64,000 bases of DNA, from assembly GCA_004794785.1 (NCBI GenBank), contig SJOL01006656.1, positions 742,319 through 806,318 on the forward strand, written 5' to 3'. This document shows positions 1 to 12,290 of this stretch, one piece after another (the stretch's first letter is position 1; each line of letters opens with the position of its first letter). Made by a program: the position numbers and the translations under genes. Below the pieces are notes generated by a model that was not told the origin of the DNA, made no database searches, and saw only the letters and a list, made by a program, of their open reading frames with translations. This DNA is from Opisthorchis felineus. Lineage: Eukaryota; Platyhelminthes; Trematoda; Opisthorchiida; Opisthorchiidae.

Positions 1-2278
1 TCGTACTTAAGGACAGGTGAAATTCTAATGACTTATCGTCAACATTTCTATAAGAATTGGGGACATTGAACGCGGGAAACCAAACACAGTCCTAGGATGC
101 CGAGAACCACCTCTTAGAGAGACACCAAGATGTGAATTAGTGGTTACCTTCACTAAATATCTCAAACCAACTGCTCTGACAATTTGGCATGGATTCAGGT
201 TACAAGAACATTGGTGCGGTGTCGTAAAAAAATTGTAAAAAAATTGTAAACACGGACTACTTAACCGATCTACCTTGCCTAAGGCGTGTGTTGTCGGGTC
301 ACCACATCAGGCCTTCGTGCACCGGCTGATCATCTGCTGGATTGGAAAATGTCTACGGTGGTGTGTGTACGTGTACCATGACTGGAACTAACATGCTATA
401 TTTTGTCTCTGAAGTTTGCTTTGACCTGATATTTATGAACGGATATAGGTCAGATCTCCTTGCAACTTGAGGCCCGGTGTACGCGCTGTTCAACTGGGCC
501 CTGAAGGTTTGCTTCTTGAAGCATCAGTAAAACGATGAGGCCAATCTATGCACAATCATTTCTTAGGACAGGTAAAAACAACCATATCGATAGAATAAAT
601 CCTCTCTATTCTCACATCGTCTGGTCATCAGATATGCACAGGATTACGGGGTTGAAACTGGTCAGTATTCTCTCTAATCTCAATCGGTCACTGATGGGTT
701 CCACGAAGATACAACCCATTCACACTTGGATGGTTGCAATACCTGAGAGAAATAACCAAAGTCTGAATATGAATACTTACAATCGGACTTACAGGCCCAT
801 AAAGAAAACACTATAGTATCTGACATACATTTAGAAGTCAAGATTACAAAAAAAGATGAATAGCATTCATTTCACAGTCAGTGATGGCGTGCCGGAAGAT
901 TCCAGTCGTGTTGCAACTTTTGTGGTGAGCCTTTATGCACAGAAGTGAATGAAGTATCCATCCGCATTGGAGGTTGGTGGAATTAAAGACAGCAACTCAT
1001 TTAACCTAGTCTATTTTCTAATGACGTGTGAAATGCGCATGAAGTCAAAAGAACGATGTTAGGCGGGCGAGCAAATTGTCGAACTTTCACATTCAACCAT
1101 ACAACCATAAGGTTTTCTGAATGTTTATGGCCGATTGACATATCTTTCGCTCATAATAATGCAAATATAATGTAACCTGGGTATGAAATGTCAAATGGTC
1201 GCTTCTTGTTTGCTCAAAAGTCATTAACTTTATTTTTTATTGCTTTGTGTCACGCTAACTAAAGTGACCTTGGAGAGTTGATCGACCGCTGTAAAGTAAT
1301 TGAAGGCATAGGCAAGAGTTCTCCGAAGTAGGGACATTTTGTGCTTCGAGGCATCTATTTCTGTTGAGAAATGTCTTCTATTTATAAGAGGCTTTACTGT
1401 ATTTCAGAAGTACATTTTTGGCATAATTGTAGCTACCGACTTTTCAGAGTTTTCCGGCAAACAGCATGCTCAGCAACGAAAACTGGTCTTAATTTCCGGT
1501 ATGCATCATTTATTCTATGTTCTACCATCTATTGGTTAAAGGAGGTTTCCTAAGGGTTTGTTTTTCCCACGTTGTTCAAAATCCAACTAGTTTTTCTTTA
1601 TTTACTTTGGCTTCTACGCTATCTAATGAGTCAGTCACATGCCTTCACGCGAAAGGACCCAAGTACCAAGAATTACATCTAGGTTCAGCAGAATATCATG
1701 TGTGCATATCACCATCTTGTACAAAAATGGCGCGTTGCTGATGAGAATTTCAAACTTCTGTCTGGAAGCTTGGTTCTGAAAGCACTTTGACGGGTACTGT
1801 CACGGAAAGGATCTTGGCATAAGAAACAGGGGAAACATCAGGTAGCACTGGATGGAAATATGGCATCGCGCCGAAGAATTTGAGTGAATGTTCACAAACA
1901 CATGCACAGAATGCAGGCTGAGCGCGACACAGAACACCGCTTACACACACAGCTCGGATACTATAAGATTCCCTATAGCTTGCCTGAATACATGTTATGC
2001 CAATTTCATAAAAAGCTTCCTGCTTGCATTTCCCTACTGAATCAAGCCTCTTGACTAGCTGAGTTGCATACTGGGTGACAGAAAATTCTATCCTCCGAAG
2101 CTGTACAAAAACCATCTGTTTCACGCTCTGTCCCCATGAGGATGACAAGCCCAGTGTGGCTGAGGTATTCGATTTCATCAAGTGTTTTGCGGAGATCTAA
2201 ACTCCTCGCCTCGAATAGGCAATGTCAAATATCAGAAGGTAACGAAGTTTGCATGCTGTCAATCGACTAATTAGGCAA
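1..2278. other. No gene or repeat recognised
   Basis: ORFs at 535, 1339-1741 and 1750-2181 overlap on both strands, lack splice context and resemble no family. Confidence 0.5.
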
Positions 2279-2410
2279 CTGGTCAACTAGTCGATCAACC
2301 AACCAACCAATCAGTCAATCGATCAATCAACCAACCAATCAGTCAGTCACTCAATCGGTCGATCGCTCACTGGTCAGATAAGCAATCAATCAATCAATCA
2401 ATCAATCAAG
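2279..2410 (+). repeat. CAAT/CAAC tetranucleotide cluster
   Basis: Degenerate CAAC, CAAT, CAGT and CGAT units end in a pure (CAAT) run near 2384-2408. Confidence 0.9.
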
Positions 2411-3607
2411 TAGTCAAATGGTGAACCAAATGCACTCCAAACAGAAAGGCAAAACAGAAGTGTGATTGGTGTGCTTTCCTCCATATTCAAGCAAAATGTG
2501 GTTGCATACCAGTTTTGTATCCTGGTCCCATTCCGGAATCTTCGACTTCAACCGAATCTTCGCCTTTCCCTGGTGCAACCAAGTTAAAAATGCAGAAGTA
2601 GTGTTACTTTAAAACCAGACTCACGGACACGCATGTAAAAGACTAAAATGAGTAGTAATCTTTCTCCCCAGAATGAAGCAAAATGAAGGCTATCGTAACT
2701 GACTCCAGAATTAAATTTATGAGTGTTTACGCCAGTGTTTAGTTGGTAAAGCTGTTTTCTTTCTTAATGAGCAATATTTTGAGTTCCTAGCAAACCGGAC
2801 TGCATTTTTCATCTAAGCAGGGGGTTACCTAAGAGATCAGCCAAAAAGGATTGTTGCTAAAATGAACTCAATAGAAAATAAACACAGCAGTTAGAAAAGC
2901 CTATTTTTGGAAGCGGAATTCGATCGTTCTTCGAGCCGCAAAACTAACACTTTGAATGTCCTGCGATTTATACTATTCTCGAAATAAAATATCAAATATT
3001 TCTAAGTGGCTCTTCGGTGCGAACGGCTGCGTTTTGTTCACCAGAATAACCCTGCGAGCTTGCGATGCACAAGCAGAGGAGAGCCTAATTGCTGTAACTG
3101 ACTGCAACAAGTCGAATCAAGGAATCACTTAAATTTGCTCAAGTGTGATGGGTGAAAGTGAGGGGCAATTTAAAAGTGGCAAGCATGCCACTACCCAGAA
3201 ATGTCGAACACGTTAGGGGAAAATAAGCAGCCGAATTCCACGATGTTCGAGCGGAGTGGCCGGCATCACAGAGAAGATGCACCTGAGGTGTCCGATGGTC
3301 AGCATGATCTGTACAACAGTCCTCGCAAAAAGTCACTTCTAGCAACAGTGTGGACTTAACATTCCAGAATGCACAGAATGTTAAAGATGGAAATTCTTAG
3401 ATCCGAAGAGAGAAAAGGATAACTGGAAAACGACTGTGCCCACTTCGCGAAGGTTGGGAACTTGCATGACTAGCAGGCCAAAAACAAATCACAGTCGCAT
3501 GGCTCCTTGCGCATAGGTATGATGTGGCTTGCTGTATTCTGTGCGATGACGGTCATTAAAAACCAATTCTGGCACCAAAGTTGCTCACCGCACCTTTTCA
3601 GTTCTAA

Positions 3608-3790
3608 TGAATGGTGGCTCAGTGGTTAGAGCACTAATTTACTGACTAGAAGGTCCGTGGTTCGAACTCGACCTCAGCCTCGCGACTTCCCCTGTCTAAG
3701 CCTGGACAAACTGGCAGTATCCCAGCCCTCGTGCTTCCTTCGGGTGGCATGACAACTAGGCACCAAAAGGGGACTACAGCTGGACGACTA
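3608..3790 (+). mobile_element. tRNA-derived SINE
   Basis: TGGCTCAGTGGTTAGAGCAC (A-box region, from 3615) and GGTTCGAACTC (B-box, 3659-3669) lead into ATCCCAGCCCTCGTGCTTCC, TTCGGGTGGCATG and CTACAGCTGGACGAC. Confidence 0.85.
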
Positions 3791-5689
3791 TCTTTATTAT
3801 CTCTTTTAGACAGTAACACAGGGTCACGTTGATGTCGCAACACGTGAAGTGTCTTCCGGAACTCTTTGGTGGCTAGTGTGTAGTACAAACTTGACGTCTG
3901 AGGACGATGCTCTACGATTCGTGGAGTCAACCGTGATGATTTTCTGAAGCCGTACTGGGATATGCATTTTGTCAGGCGGTGTTCTGCTCTTCCAATAATC
4001 AATACGTGTGATATGGTTGGGCTGATCACCGAAGTGCCGGCATGGTGGCACATTTCTAAAGCCGCACATTGCACGTCTCCAGGAAACCGGAGTAGCTCTT
4101 CAGTTGTCTGATCATCCCAGCAGTACATCGGATGATCCAAACAGTACAGTACGGATGTTGGCGTGTACGCACCTGCGTTTTCCACAAGCGCTATTGCAGG
4201 TTACTATCCTCTCGGGCGCATGGACGTCAGAGACAGGCGCAAGTCAGGACTTTAGTCTTTCGGTCGCCCCGGGCACAGTAATGCAGCCGTGTTACTGAAT
4301 CAGGCGGTCCACAATGCACCGCGCATCCGCTCGCATCTGTGACATAACACAAACAGACCACATGAGCCGGAACAAACGGTGTGATGACTCCGCAGCGAAT
4401 GCGGTGGAAGGGACCTAGTTGACGGAACCTGTCCACACCTGCCGACCGAATGATCGCTAGAGCCCGGTGGACTGTGAGCGCAGCCAGAACGCGACGGCGG
4501 ATAGCCGGCTGCTTCTATAGTATTGAAGGAAGGGAAATTCTCCGTTCAAGCTGCGGGCGTTCTGAGTAGCGTAGGTCAGATAATCCAGTCTATTACGGTC
4601 TTATTGTAGGCCATCAAATAGACCACAATAAAATTTAGAAACAGCAATGGGTACTTCACGGAAATAATAACAAATAATATGCACTTTTTGGTGGAAGAAT
4701 TTTTCGGCTGTTTCAGAATGCCATAAAGGCGGTTTGGCAGTAACAACATACTGGTTATTTATCATCGCTAAAAATGATCAGGACCCTTTTCTTACCAAAT
4801 TTAGCTGTTGTTGGTTGCTTGCACTGAGTGATGAATATCCTTGTAACATAGCTTAGTAAACATGTGAAATCCAGCGGTAGCGATATTTTCACCACTTATC
4901 ACCTTCAGCCTATGCGTTAAGTACTGTAGCATCAACAGGTCCGGAACATACACAATAAAGTACAAGACGACGTTTCGGTAGACTGAATGCTGTCACACTT
5001 GTCTGATGGTGTGGCTTTTTTGCTGGATTGTGGGGATGATTAGGATATGAAATGCAGGAGTGTAATACAGGTGAAGAATGAGAGTAAAAGGCCGAAAAAA
5101 TCGCTTAATTTGCCAACATGTTAATGAAGTCAATTTCGCGTTGTCACGACCGAGAAAATTGCGCGGATATAGACTACGCGGTGTTTTGCTGGAGCGTGAA
5201 GTTTAAATAAAGAAGACCACCGAGAGCTAATGCCTGAGAATGAACAGCAATATACTGCCTTTTCTTCGAATAGTGCATTATAAGAAGTAGTAGTTCAATT
5301 TCCGATTTAGTTTATTCCTCATGCATCCAGTTCCCTTTAGGGATTTCATGAGGACAAGAAAAAAACATCACAGCAGGACAGATTCAATTCGACTGTTGGG
5401 CGTATCTTGTCAGAATGAAGGTTAGGGCAGTATAACGGGCAGATAATTTGACGAAAAACACGCCCACCAGTAAGATCTTTTCAGTGAGCAAAGGTGATCA
5501 GGCCCCCGGATCAGGTGGGACAAAATTACTAGGCCCGTAGACATGAGTGAATGACAAATATATCAAGGCAAGTCACAAATTCCAGTTTTTTTTTTACAAA
5601 AGTTGGGTTTACAGCTTCGGATTCCAGTCTTTACAATAAAGCCTAATAAGTGGCTGTTTTTCTGATAGTTTATGACGTTGAATAACTGG
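3791..5689. other. GC-rich coding-like block, otherwise unassigned
   Basis: About 3820-4510 is richer in GC and CpG than its surroundings. It has several overlapping minus-strand ORFs, none recognised; a decayed element is the simplest reading. From 4510 to 5689 I see nothing. Confidence 0.4.
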
Positions 5690-5935
5690 CTTTGTTCGCG
5701 AAATAAATATATCTACACACTAAGTTGGCTATAACAGGAGACTCAGTTGAATCCCAGCTGAAACTGTCGTTTATGATATCCTTCAACTGAATGTGCTGCA
5801 CAAAGGACGTCTCATATTTCCGTTGGTACGATGTTCGAGATATCACAGTATATTTTCTCAAACGAAACTACTCACAAGTTTGCTGAAAACCCTTCGACAG
5901 TCCACGACCAATTTCGCTCTCGTTGGGGCCGCTTT
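5690..5935 (-). repeat. Decayed hammerhead-like repeat, minus strand
   Basis: Read on the minus strand, it has GCGAAAT then GGTCGTGGACTGTCGAAGG, GGTTTTCAGCAAAC, ATATACTGTGATATCTCGAA, and further on a degenerate CAGCTGGGATTCAACTGAGT box. The order matches the copies at 33.9 and 53.5 kb. The CTGATGA strand (expected near 5925-5930) is not recognisable; GAAA (5915-5912) and the GTC triplet (5898-5896) remain. Confidence 0.6.
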
Positions 5936-6423
5936 GCTGAAGCGGCGGTAAGACGAGGCTGTAGGCTCAACTTATTTAAACACCTGGAAATTGTGGCTTG
6001 CGTCATCCTGGCTCTGTACGGCCGTCATTGAGTCAGCTCAATAGTACTTTTGTCCAACCAATGGGTGGTGATGAAAACGCATTCACGTTAATCTGCACTA
6101 GAGATAACGGGGATAAAGAAATTAGCGCGAAAGGACTAGTTGAACAAAAATGACCATGTGATTCCCTTTACGGTTTGGCAGAAGAATGCAGTCGTCATTA
6201 GACTACTGAAAAACTCGTCAAGCTGACCCGGCCAACAAGAATTCCAAACAGAGGAAACAAGTTACGCAGAATGCAGTCGCAAAATACGTGGCGAAGTCCA
6301 GGATGAGGCAGATTGCCGTCTTCCTTATTGCCATCTAGAACACCGAGAAGACGCGTATGGACCAAAAACCCTATGATTGCGGCTTCTTAAAAACATCAGG
6401 GTCGGACAAATGATAAAAAAAAT

Positions 6424-6606
6424 CGCCCAGCTGCAACCTCCTATCGGTGCCTAGCTTCCATGCCACCCGAAGGAAGCAAGAGGTCTAGGATACTGCCAGG
6501 TTGCCCAAGCCCAGACAGGAGAAGTCGAGATACAGAAGCCGGGTTCGAAACATGAACCTTCCGGTCAGTAATTCGCGCTCTAAACACTGAACCGTCTCGC
6601 TCCCGA
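6424..6606 (-). mobile_element. tRNA-derived SINE, minus strand
   Basis: Read on the minus strand it has GACGGTTCAGTGTTTAGAGC, GAACCCGGCTTCTGTATCTC, the body with TTCGGGTGGCATGGAAGC, and GTTGCAGCTGGGCG. The tRNA-like head is diverged. The ORF across it is repeat-derived. Confidence 0.8.
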
Positions 6607-7139
6607 ACAAATGATAATAAAAGTCGAAGATATACTAGGTCTGCGGAGGATGCACGTCTCAGCACTGCCCAGCCATCCGTCGGAAGAAGGAATTTAATTT
6701 GTTACCACAACGTACAGGGGAGAACAATATGTGCGATCTTCCAAAGTAGAAAGAAATGCAAGGCGGGATTCCACAAATTAAAAACGGGAAGTCTCTGGAA
6801 CTGACTGATTACCCGCCGAGCTGTTCAAACTTGGTGGACAAAGACTATAGTATCTAATCAGGAACTACCATCTAATCCGTTTGAAATCGGAGGGGGACGC
6901 TGTTAGAATAGTACCCTTATTCAATGGAAAAGAAGGTCGACAGAAGACCAAAAATTGTCACGGAATTGGCCCGCTTTATTTTGCTGGCAAAATTCTTGTT
7001 CGTATGCTGGGGGACATAATGATTGCGGACAACCTGGATGAAGTCAGTCCCGAAAAAAACAGTGCAGATTTTGGAGGAGATCGGGCACTACTGATTTAAT
7101 CCTTTCAGTGAGACAAATATAGACGAAATCCACCGAACG

Positions 7140-7204
7140 CACCTAAATGCCATATGTCTCATTAGCTCTCCACTTCGCAGTTTGCGCCATTCTGACGGAG
7201 GCAT
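7140..7204 (-). pseudogene. RTE fragment at the assembly gap edge
   Basis: CACTTCGCAGTTTGCGCCAT and TCTGACGGAGGCAT match the RTE copy at 51759-51792, where the reverse transcriptase reads [11 protein letters not shown]. Here the minus frame reads PSEWRKLRSGELM. The element probably continues into the gap. Confidence 0.7.
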
Positions 7205-7819
7205 NNNNNNNNNNNNNNNNNNNNNNNNNNNNNNNNNNNNNNNNNNNNNNNNNNNNNNNNNNNNNNNNNNNNNNNNNNNNNNNNNNNNNNNNNNNNNNNN
7301 NNNNNNNNNNNNNNNNNNNNNNNNNNNNNNNNNNNNNNNNNNNNNNNNNNNNNNNNNNNNNNNNNNNNNNNNNNNNNNNNNNNNNNNNNNNNNNNNNNNN
7401 NNNNNNNNNNNNNNNNNNNNNNNNNNNNNNNNNNNNNNNNNNNNNNNNNNNNNNNNNNNNNNNNNNNNNNNNNNNNNNNNNNNNNNNNNNNNNNNNNNNN
7501 NNNNNNNNNNNNNNNNNNNNNNNNNNNNNNNNNNNNNNNNNNNNNNNNNNNNNNNNNNNNNNNNNNNNNNNNNNNNNNNNNNNNNNNNNNNNNNNNNNNN
7601 NNNNNNNNNNNNNNNNNNNNNNNNNNNNNNNNNNNNNNNNNNNNNNNNNNNNNNNNNNNNNNNNNNNNNNNNNNNNNNNNNNNNNNNNNNNNNNNNNNNN
7701 NNNNNNNNNNNNNNNNNNNNNNNNNNNNNNNNNNNNNNNNNNNNNNNNNNNNNNNNNNNNNNNNNNNNNNNNNNNNNNNNNNNNNNNNNNNNNNNNNNNN
7801 NNNNNNNNNNNNNNNNNNN
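7205..7819. other. Assembly gap (615 N)
   Basis: A run of N. The left edge is RTE sequence, so the missing part is probably repetitive. ORFs running through it are artefacts. Confidence 0.99.
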
Positions 7820-10124
7820 GAAATACATCCATAATAGCCACCTTCAAATGTCTACCACGTAAATTAGTGCGGTGGTCAGCTATCACGCTTTACCTCTGAA
7901 AAAAGCTTTTTTACACATGTTTGCAGTTTCAAACATAGCTATCATACCGCAAGCAAAATCATTTGACTGCACATCATCCTCGTCTAAACAACGATGATGA
8001 CAATCACAATGGTTGCTTGCCCTATGCTTCTTTGTTAACGCCATTTACATACAAATCAGAAGTTTCCCAATACACTTCATTCTCACTGTCTTCAATAATG
8101 CGTTCGAAACGATTTTGAAACAGATAAAAGTTCTTTTCCTTGGAAAGCATAAAAAATTAATGAGATTTCTTGTTTTTTTGTACCTACTACAAAACGCTCA
8201 AGTCATTGATAATTTTCTCACGGAATTTTCGGCAGCTTTAAAGATCAGTGAGGATCTGAACTAATAAGTGTTTCTCAATTAAGAAAAATGCCCTCTGTGG
8301 AATCATTCCGATGAAAGTAAAAGAAATTTCTGAAGCTTCAGACCTAGCTGATCTACGTGGGCCACGATGTCTACAGACTTCCCAGTTTTGTGAGCCACAG
8401 AGGATCACAAAAAGGGTTCCGTTTTGTCTTCTGTGACGACCACCTCAGCGATCATAAAACTGGGATACAACTTACCAAAGAAGAACTACTAAACTGAAGA
8501 CAATCAACAGAATCACAGAAATCAGCAACAGAATCTTCAAGAAAAGCTTGCCACTGTTGAGGATGCAGCATGTGAGGCCGGATGAAGTTAGCTTGAAAGC
8601 GTCTAGGTTAGCGATTGATAAGATGTCTAGAGACTCTCCAGCGACTGCAGCGCCATAGAATTCGCGATATCAAACACCACATTTACTCCATACTTCCAGG
8701 CTCTTTCACACAACAGGCATGTTTCTTCTTTCATCATACCAGAATCTCTTCCGATAAATTTCGTAACTTTATATTGCATTCTATTCTTACCTATCGGAAT
8801 GCGCTGATTACTAGAGGAGCATACAGAACTACCAGGTTTCGCCTCAAAATGCGAGCTTAGCTATGTATGCTCATTTTATGAATCTCAACCCTCTTTGCTA
8901 CAAAAAAATTTTGGCACAAAACCTGACTACAAAAGCATATCGATTATGTGAATATGTGGAACTAAGTCTGGACTCATACGACAGCGTAGAAAGCTAAAAG
9001 AGCACTCCATTGATTTTGTAAGGAAGTTTTAGGATACGAAAATATCTGTGCCCAAAAAGAATGCTTAATCCCACTTGGAAGTCAGAGGCAGCTATGTTAA
9101 ACTGCATTGGTTGCTGACCACAAAGTACAGTCAGGAGCATGTTCGTCATGGCTGATCTTAAGCATTTGATAGAAACAACCAGAATATCATTACCGCATGT
9201 GATGAATGATCTGCACAGACTGTTCACCTCAAACTAGGTGGAAGTAAATACGTAAATATGGCTGAAAATCCCTTCTCAATTCGCCTTAGCTAAAATATGC
9301 ACTCAGATAGCTGATTAGTGTCGAGAATCGTCATCGCAAGGGACTTCGCGGACGAAACAAACTGCGTTTCGACTTGAGGGTCGCCAGAGTAATGCAGCAG
9401 TCTTGTAGTCAAATTCATTATACTTTTAACTTCTGGTGGGGTGGATCAGTGACAATCTAGAACGGCCATGTTCTACGTTCGTAAAATCTCTTATCAATAC
9501 TTTGGCAGATAGGCTGGATTCGGAAGGTTATTCAAAATCTGTATTCTCAGGTTCTTCATTATTTCCACGTCCAACGTTTTCTGCTTCGTCAACACTTTTT
9601 CACATCTAAGCTCTCGCATGATGGACCCTGAATTTACCAAGGTGAAATCAACCTTTCGCATCCAAGATATTGTCTCCCTATGTTTCTATTATAACTGGTC
9701 ACAGGAGTCCCATCCACAAGTAGGAAGACGGAACTAGAATTGCCTTCCATTTTCAAAGCAGAATGATGGGGGAGGAACAAAGTCATACAACAAGTCTAAA
9801 ACTTTAGTAAATGTTCTATCATTTCATCAGGGCATGTGGAGGGAATTCAAGTTTCATAATTTGTTACGGTAAAACTCAACAACGGCAGGTGCGTGGAATG
9901 ACTGGATGCGATAAACATATAACATTTGCATCCAAGTGACAGCAGTCAAAATCAACACAAATGTGAATGGCCAGCGAGTTAAAAGCTGCACACACTGGCG
10001 GATACCGAGATGGTGTTATTTTTTCCAGTTTCTCATTAAAAAAATTCCCCACTCTGGTCGCCAATCTGCAGCAAGCATCCATAAGAGCACTGATAGGAAA
10101 TTTATCGGTCTCTGCATCACTCCA
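7820..10124. other. No gene recognised
   Basis: AT-rich, with short chance ORFs only; contains the hairpin at 8381. Confidence 0.5.
8381..8464 (+). other. Imperfect long hairpin
   Basis: CCCAGTTTTGTGAG..CACAGAGGATCACAAAA on the left pairs with TTTTGTCTTCTGTG..CATAAAACTGGG on the right, with a 12-nt bulge in the right arm. Its role is unknown; it may be a decayed MITE. Confidence 0.5.
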
Positions 10125-10345
10125 CGTGCACAGCTAGAAGCATGCGAATTGGAATGTTACTAGCGAATGTTCGTGCGCTATGTGAGGAACAGTTAAGAGC
10201 TCAAGTATAAGCAGACTTGTTTGACTGAGTCAAGGCAGTCCTTGGCTGGCCCTGTAGAAGTCTGCATTCAAGTGGATGAGTGACACCAGGGATTGGGCAG
10301 TCGACAATGGGGTTCAAACAGCAGACATTGGGCTTCAGCCAATAG
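10125..10345 (+). repeat. Inverted repeat pair, left arm (about 215 bp)
   Basis: It pairs with 12077-12290 in reverse complement at roughly 80-85% by eye. Shared blocks include TTTGACTGAGTCAAGGCAGT, CAGACATTGGGCTTCAGCCA and TGCGCTATGTGAGGAAC. Confidence 0.75.
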
Positions 10346-11213
10346 CAAAGATAGATGGGCCCAGAAGTAGCATGAATTACGTTTTTGCCATCTGACCCCT
10401 AACTGTGACGTCTTACAAACGTCAAGTCCATGTTAAAAGAATTTGTGCTAAGCGGGTAGTTCGGTGAGACGCAGAACCATAAAGACGGACCGGAACTACA
10501 AGTGCCCTTCGAATAAGCAGTAGTAGGTAAAACGAGAAGCTTCACTAAACTTCAGTGGCGGTTGCGGAGTCAATTAATTCACAACATGACGGAAGCAACT
10601 TCCGCCAGTTGGCTGTTTTCGTACCTAGGATCCTATCAAACAAACCAAATTAAAGGCCCAACCAGAACTCAAGTCACTTGCATGCAGCACGCAACCCATG
10701 AGATGTCCCGACGCAACCAACAATCGGTACTTTGCTGAAATAGAACAGCTGGTTCTTCAGGCGTTTTTAAAGATAGGAAGGAGCTCGAAAACATTGTGAC
10801 AATATTTCTCATGAAATGATAGACAACCGATTACTGGATATGAGTGTAGGAGACGGGGCTTGAACTCCCAGCAATGTAAATTGTTCTTGCTCATGGTTTG
10901 AACGACACAGAAGTAGAGACAATGGTTAATTTGGTTGAGAGAGATCTGGTAGCAACACTGTCTGCGTTATGCCGCAACTCAATACCGAGGACGGGGACGA
11001 GAATATGAGTCCGACACCACTGGTTTGGTTCCTGGATGGATTAAGAGATTACATCCCATCTGTGAGACGGTGGATTCAATGCTTAAAAAGCAACTGAAAA
11101 ATTAGTAAGCTATTGACGAAATGCAGTCATTTCCAAATTCCACTAGTGTTAGCGATATACTCAAGTGAATGCTTTGTATGTGTTATCCTTGTCTTGTGTT
11201 TCGGTTTAGAGGA

Positions 11214-11242
11214 TATTTGAAATATCACAGTATATTTTCTTG
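11214..11242 (-). repeat. Fragment of the hammerhead-like repeat
   Basis: The plus strand carries GATATTTGAAATATCACAGT and then ATATTTTCT, which shares ATATCACAGTATATTTTCT with the minus-strand copy at 5838. Nothing more of the unit is clear. Confidence 0.45.
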
Positions 11243-12076
11243 TCAGAACACAGTCCGCATAAGAATATCGTAGACGGGAGTTCATTTGCTCCTGTGGCCC
11301 GGTGGAGTTTCATGGCAGAATTTCGTTATGACACCTGAGGAACTGAGGAGGGACCCATACTTACAGATTACGGTTCAAGTTTAGTGGGTGGAATAAACCA
11401 GATGACCGACTAGACTTTTTTTAAATGTCTTCGGGCCAAGGCTGTGGTTCTTGTCGTATATCAAGTTTCTGATATAATCGTTGATGACCTCGCTAACAAA
11501 TGACTTCCGGCTTAGTCTTGTGTGCACTTTGAGGCAATTTTCTAAAGTTCCCAACTACGCCAGCCTTTTCTATTTCCATGGCTGCCTGATTCCACCAGCT
11601 TATAGGTTCATCGTGCCCGAGCCAGAGTGTAGCAGACCTTCTGAATGAACTGTGCTCAACATCCAGAAAAGAAGCAATGTTTCGTAACAAGAAGCAATAA
11701 TGACTGTCATGGAATCCAGCCGTATTCGGTGGGCATCCAGAAGCAGCACATACTGGGGTTCCTGCCGTATGAATGGTGGTGACTATCTCGTTCCATTTAC
11801 GGTGTTCTCCCGAGACTTGAGCTCCTAAAGCCTCACATAGGCTAACTTGACAAGTTTGTCAAACTTTTGGGTTGGAAAAATTTTCGATGGCTAAACGGGA
11901 GTATGTTTCTTATATCTCCCCGGGATAACTTATAGGAAACTGACGCCTGACTACAGCATGATCAGAACCGCTGGATTGGTCCAGAGAGATCGAATACAGT
12001 CCGCCACTGGGTGTCCTGATTCTGCTTCCTCGCGTTGAATGGCTGATCAGCTGATGTGTTGCTGTAGAGCACTGTT

Positions 12077-12290
12077 TATTGGCTGAAGCCCAATGTCTGC
12101 TGGTTGAACCCCATTGTCCACTGACCAAACCCTGGTGTAAATCATTCACTTGAATGTGGGCTTTTTAGGGCCAGTCAAAGACTGCCTTGACTCAGTCAAA
12201 CAAGTCAAACAAGTATACCTGAGCTCCCAATCGTTCCCCAGATAGCGCAAGAACATTTGTTAGTAGCGTTCCAATTTGTATGACTCTGTG
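12077..12290 (-). repeat. Inverted repeat pair, right arm (about 215 bp)
   Basis: Partner of 10125-10345. On the minus strand it continues an open frame (IQIGTLLTNVLALSGERLGA) whose counterpart in the left arm reads MRIGMLLANVRALCEEQLRA. The similarity at protein level hints at a decayed coding repeat. Confidence 0.75.

Noticed and set aside
7088..7899. Four long ORFs across the N gap
   Set aside because: They consist almost wholly of unknown residues; only the RTE scrap at the left edge is informative.
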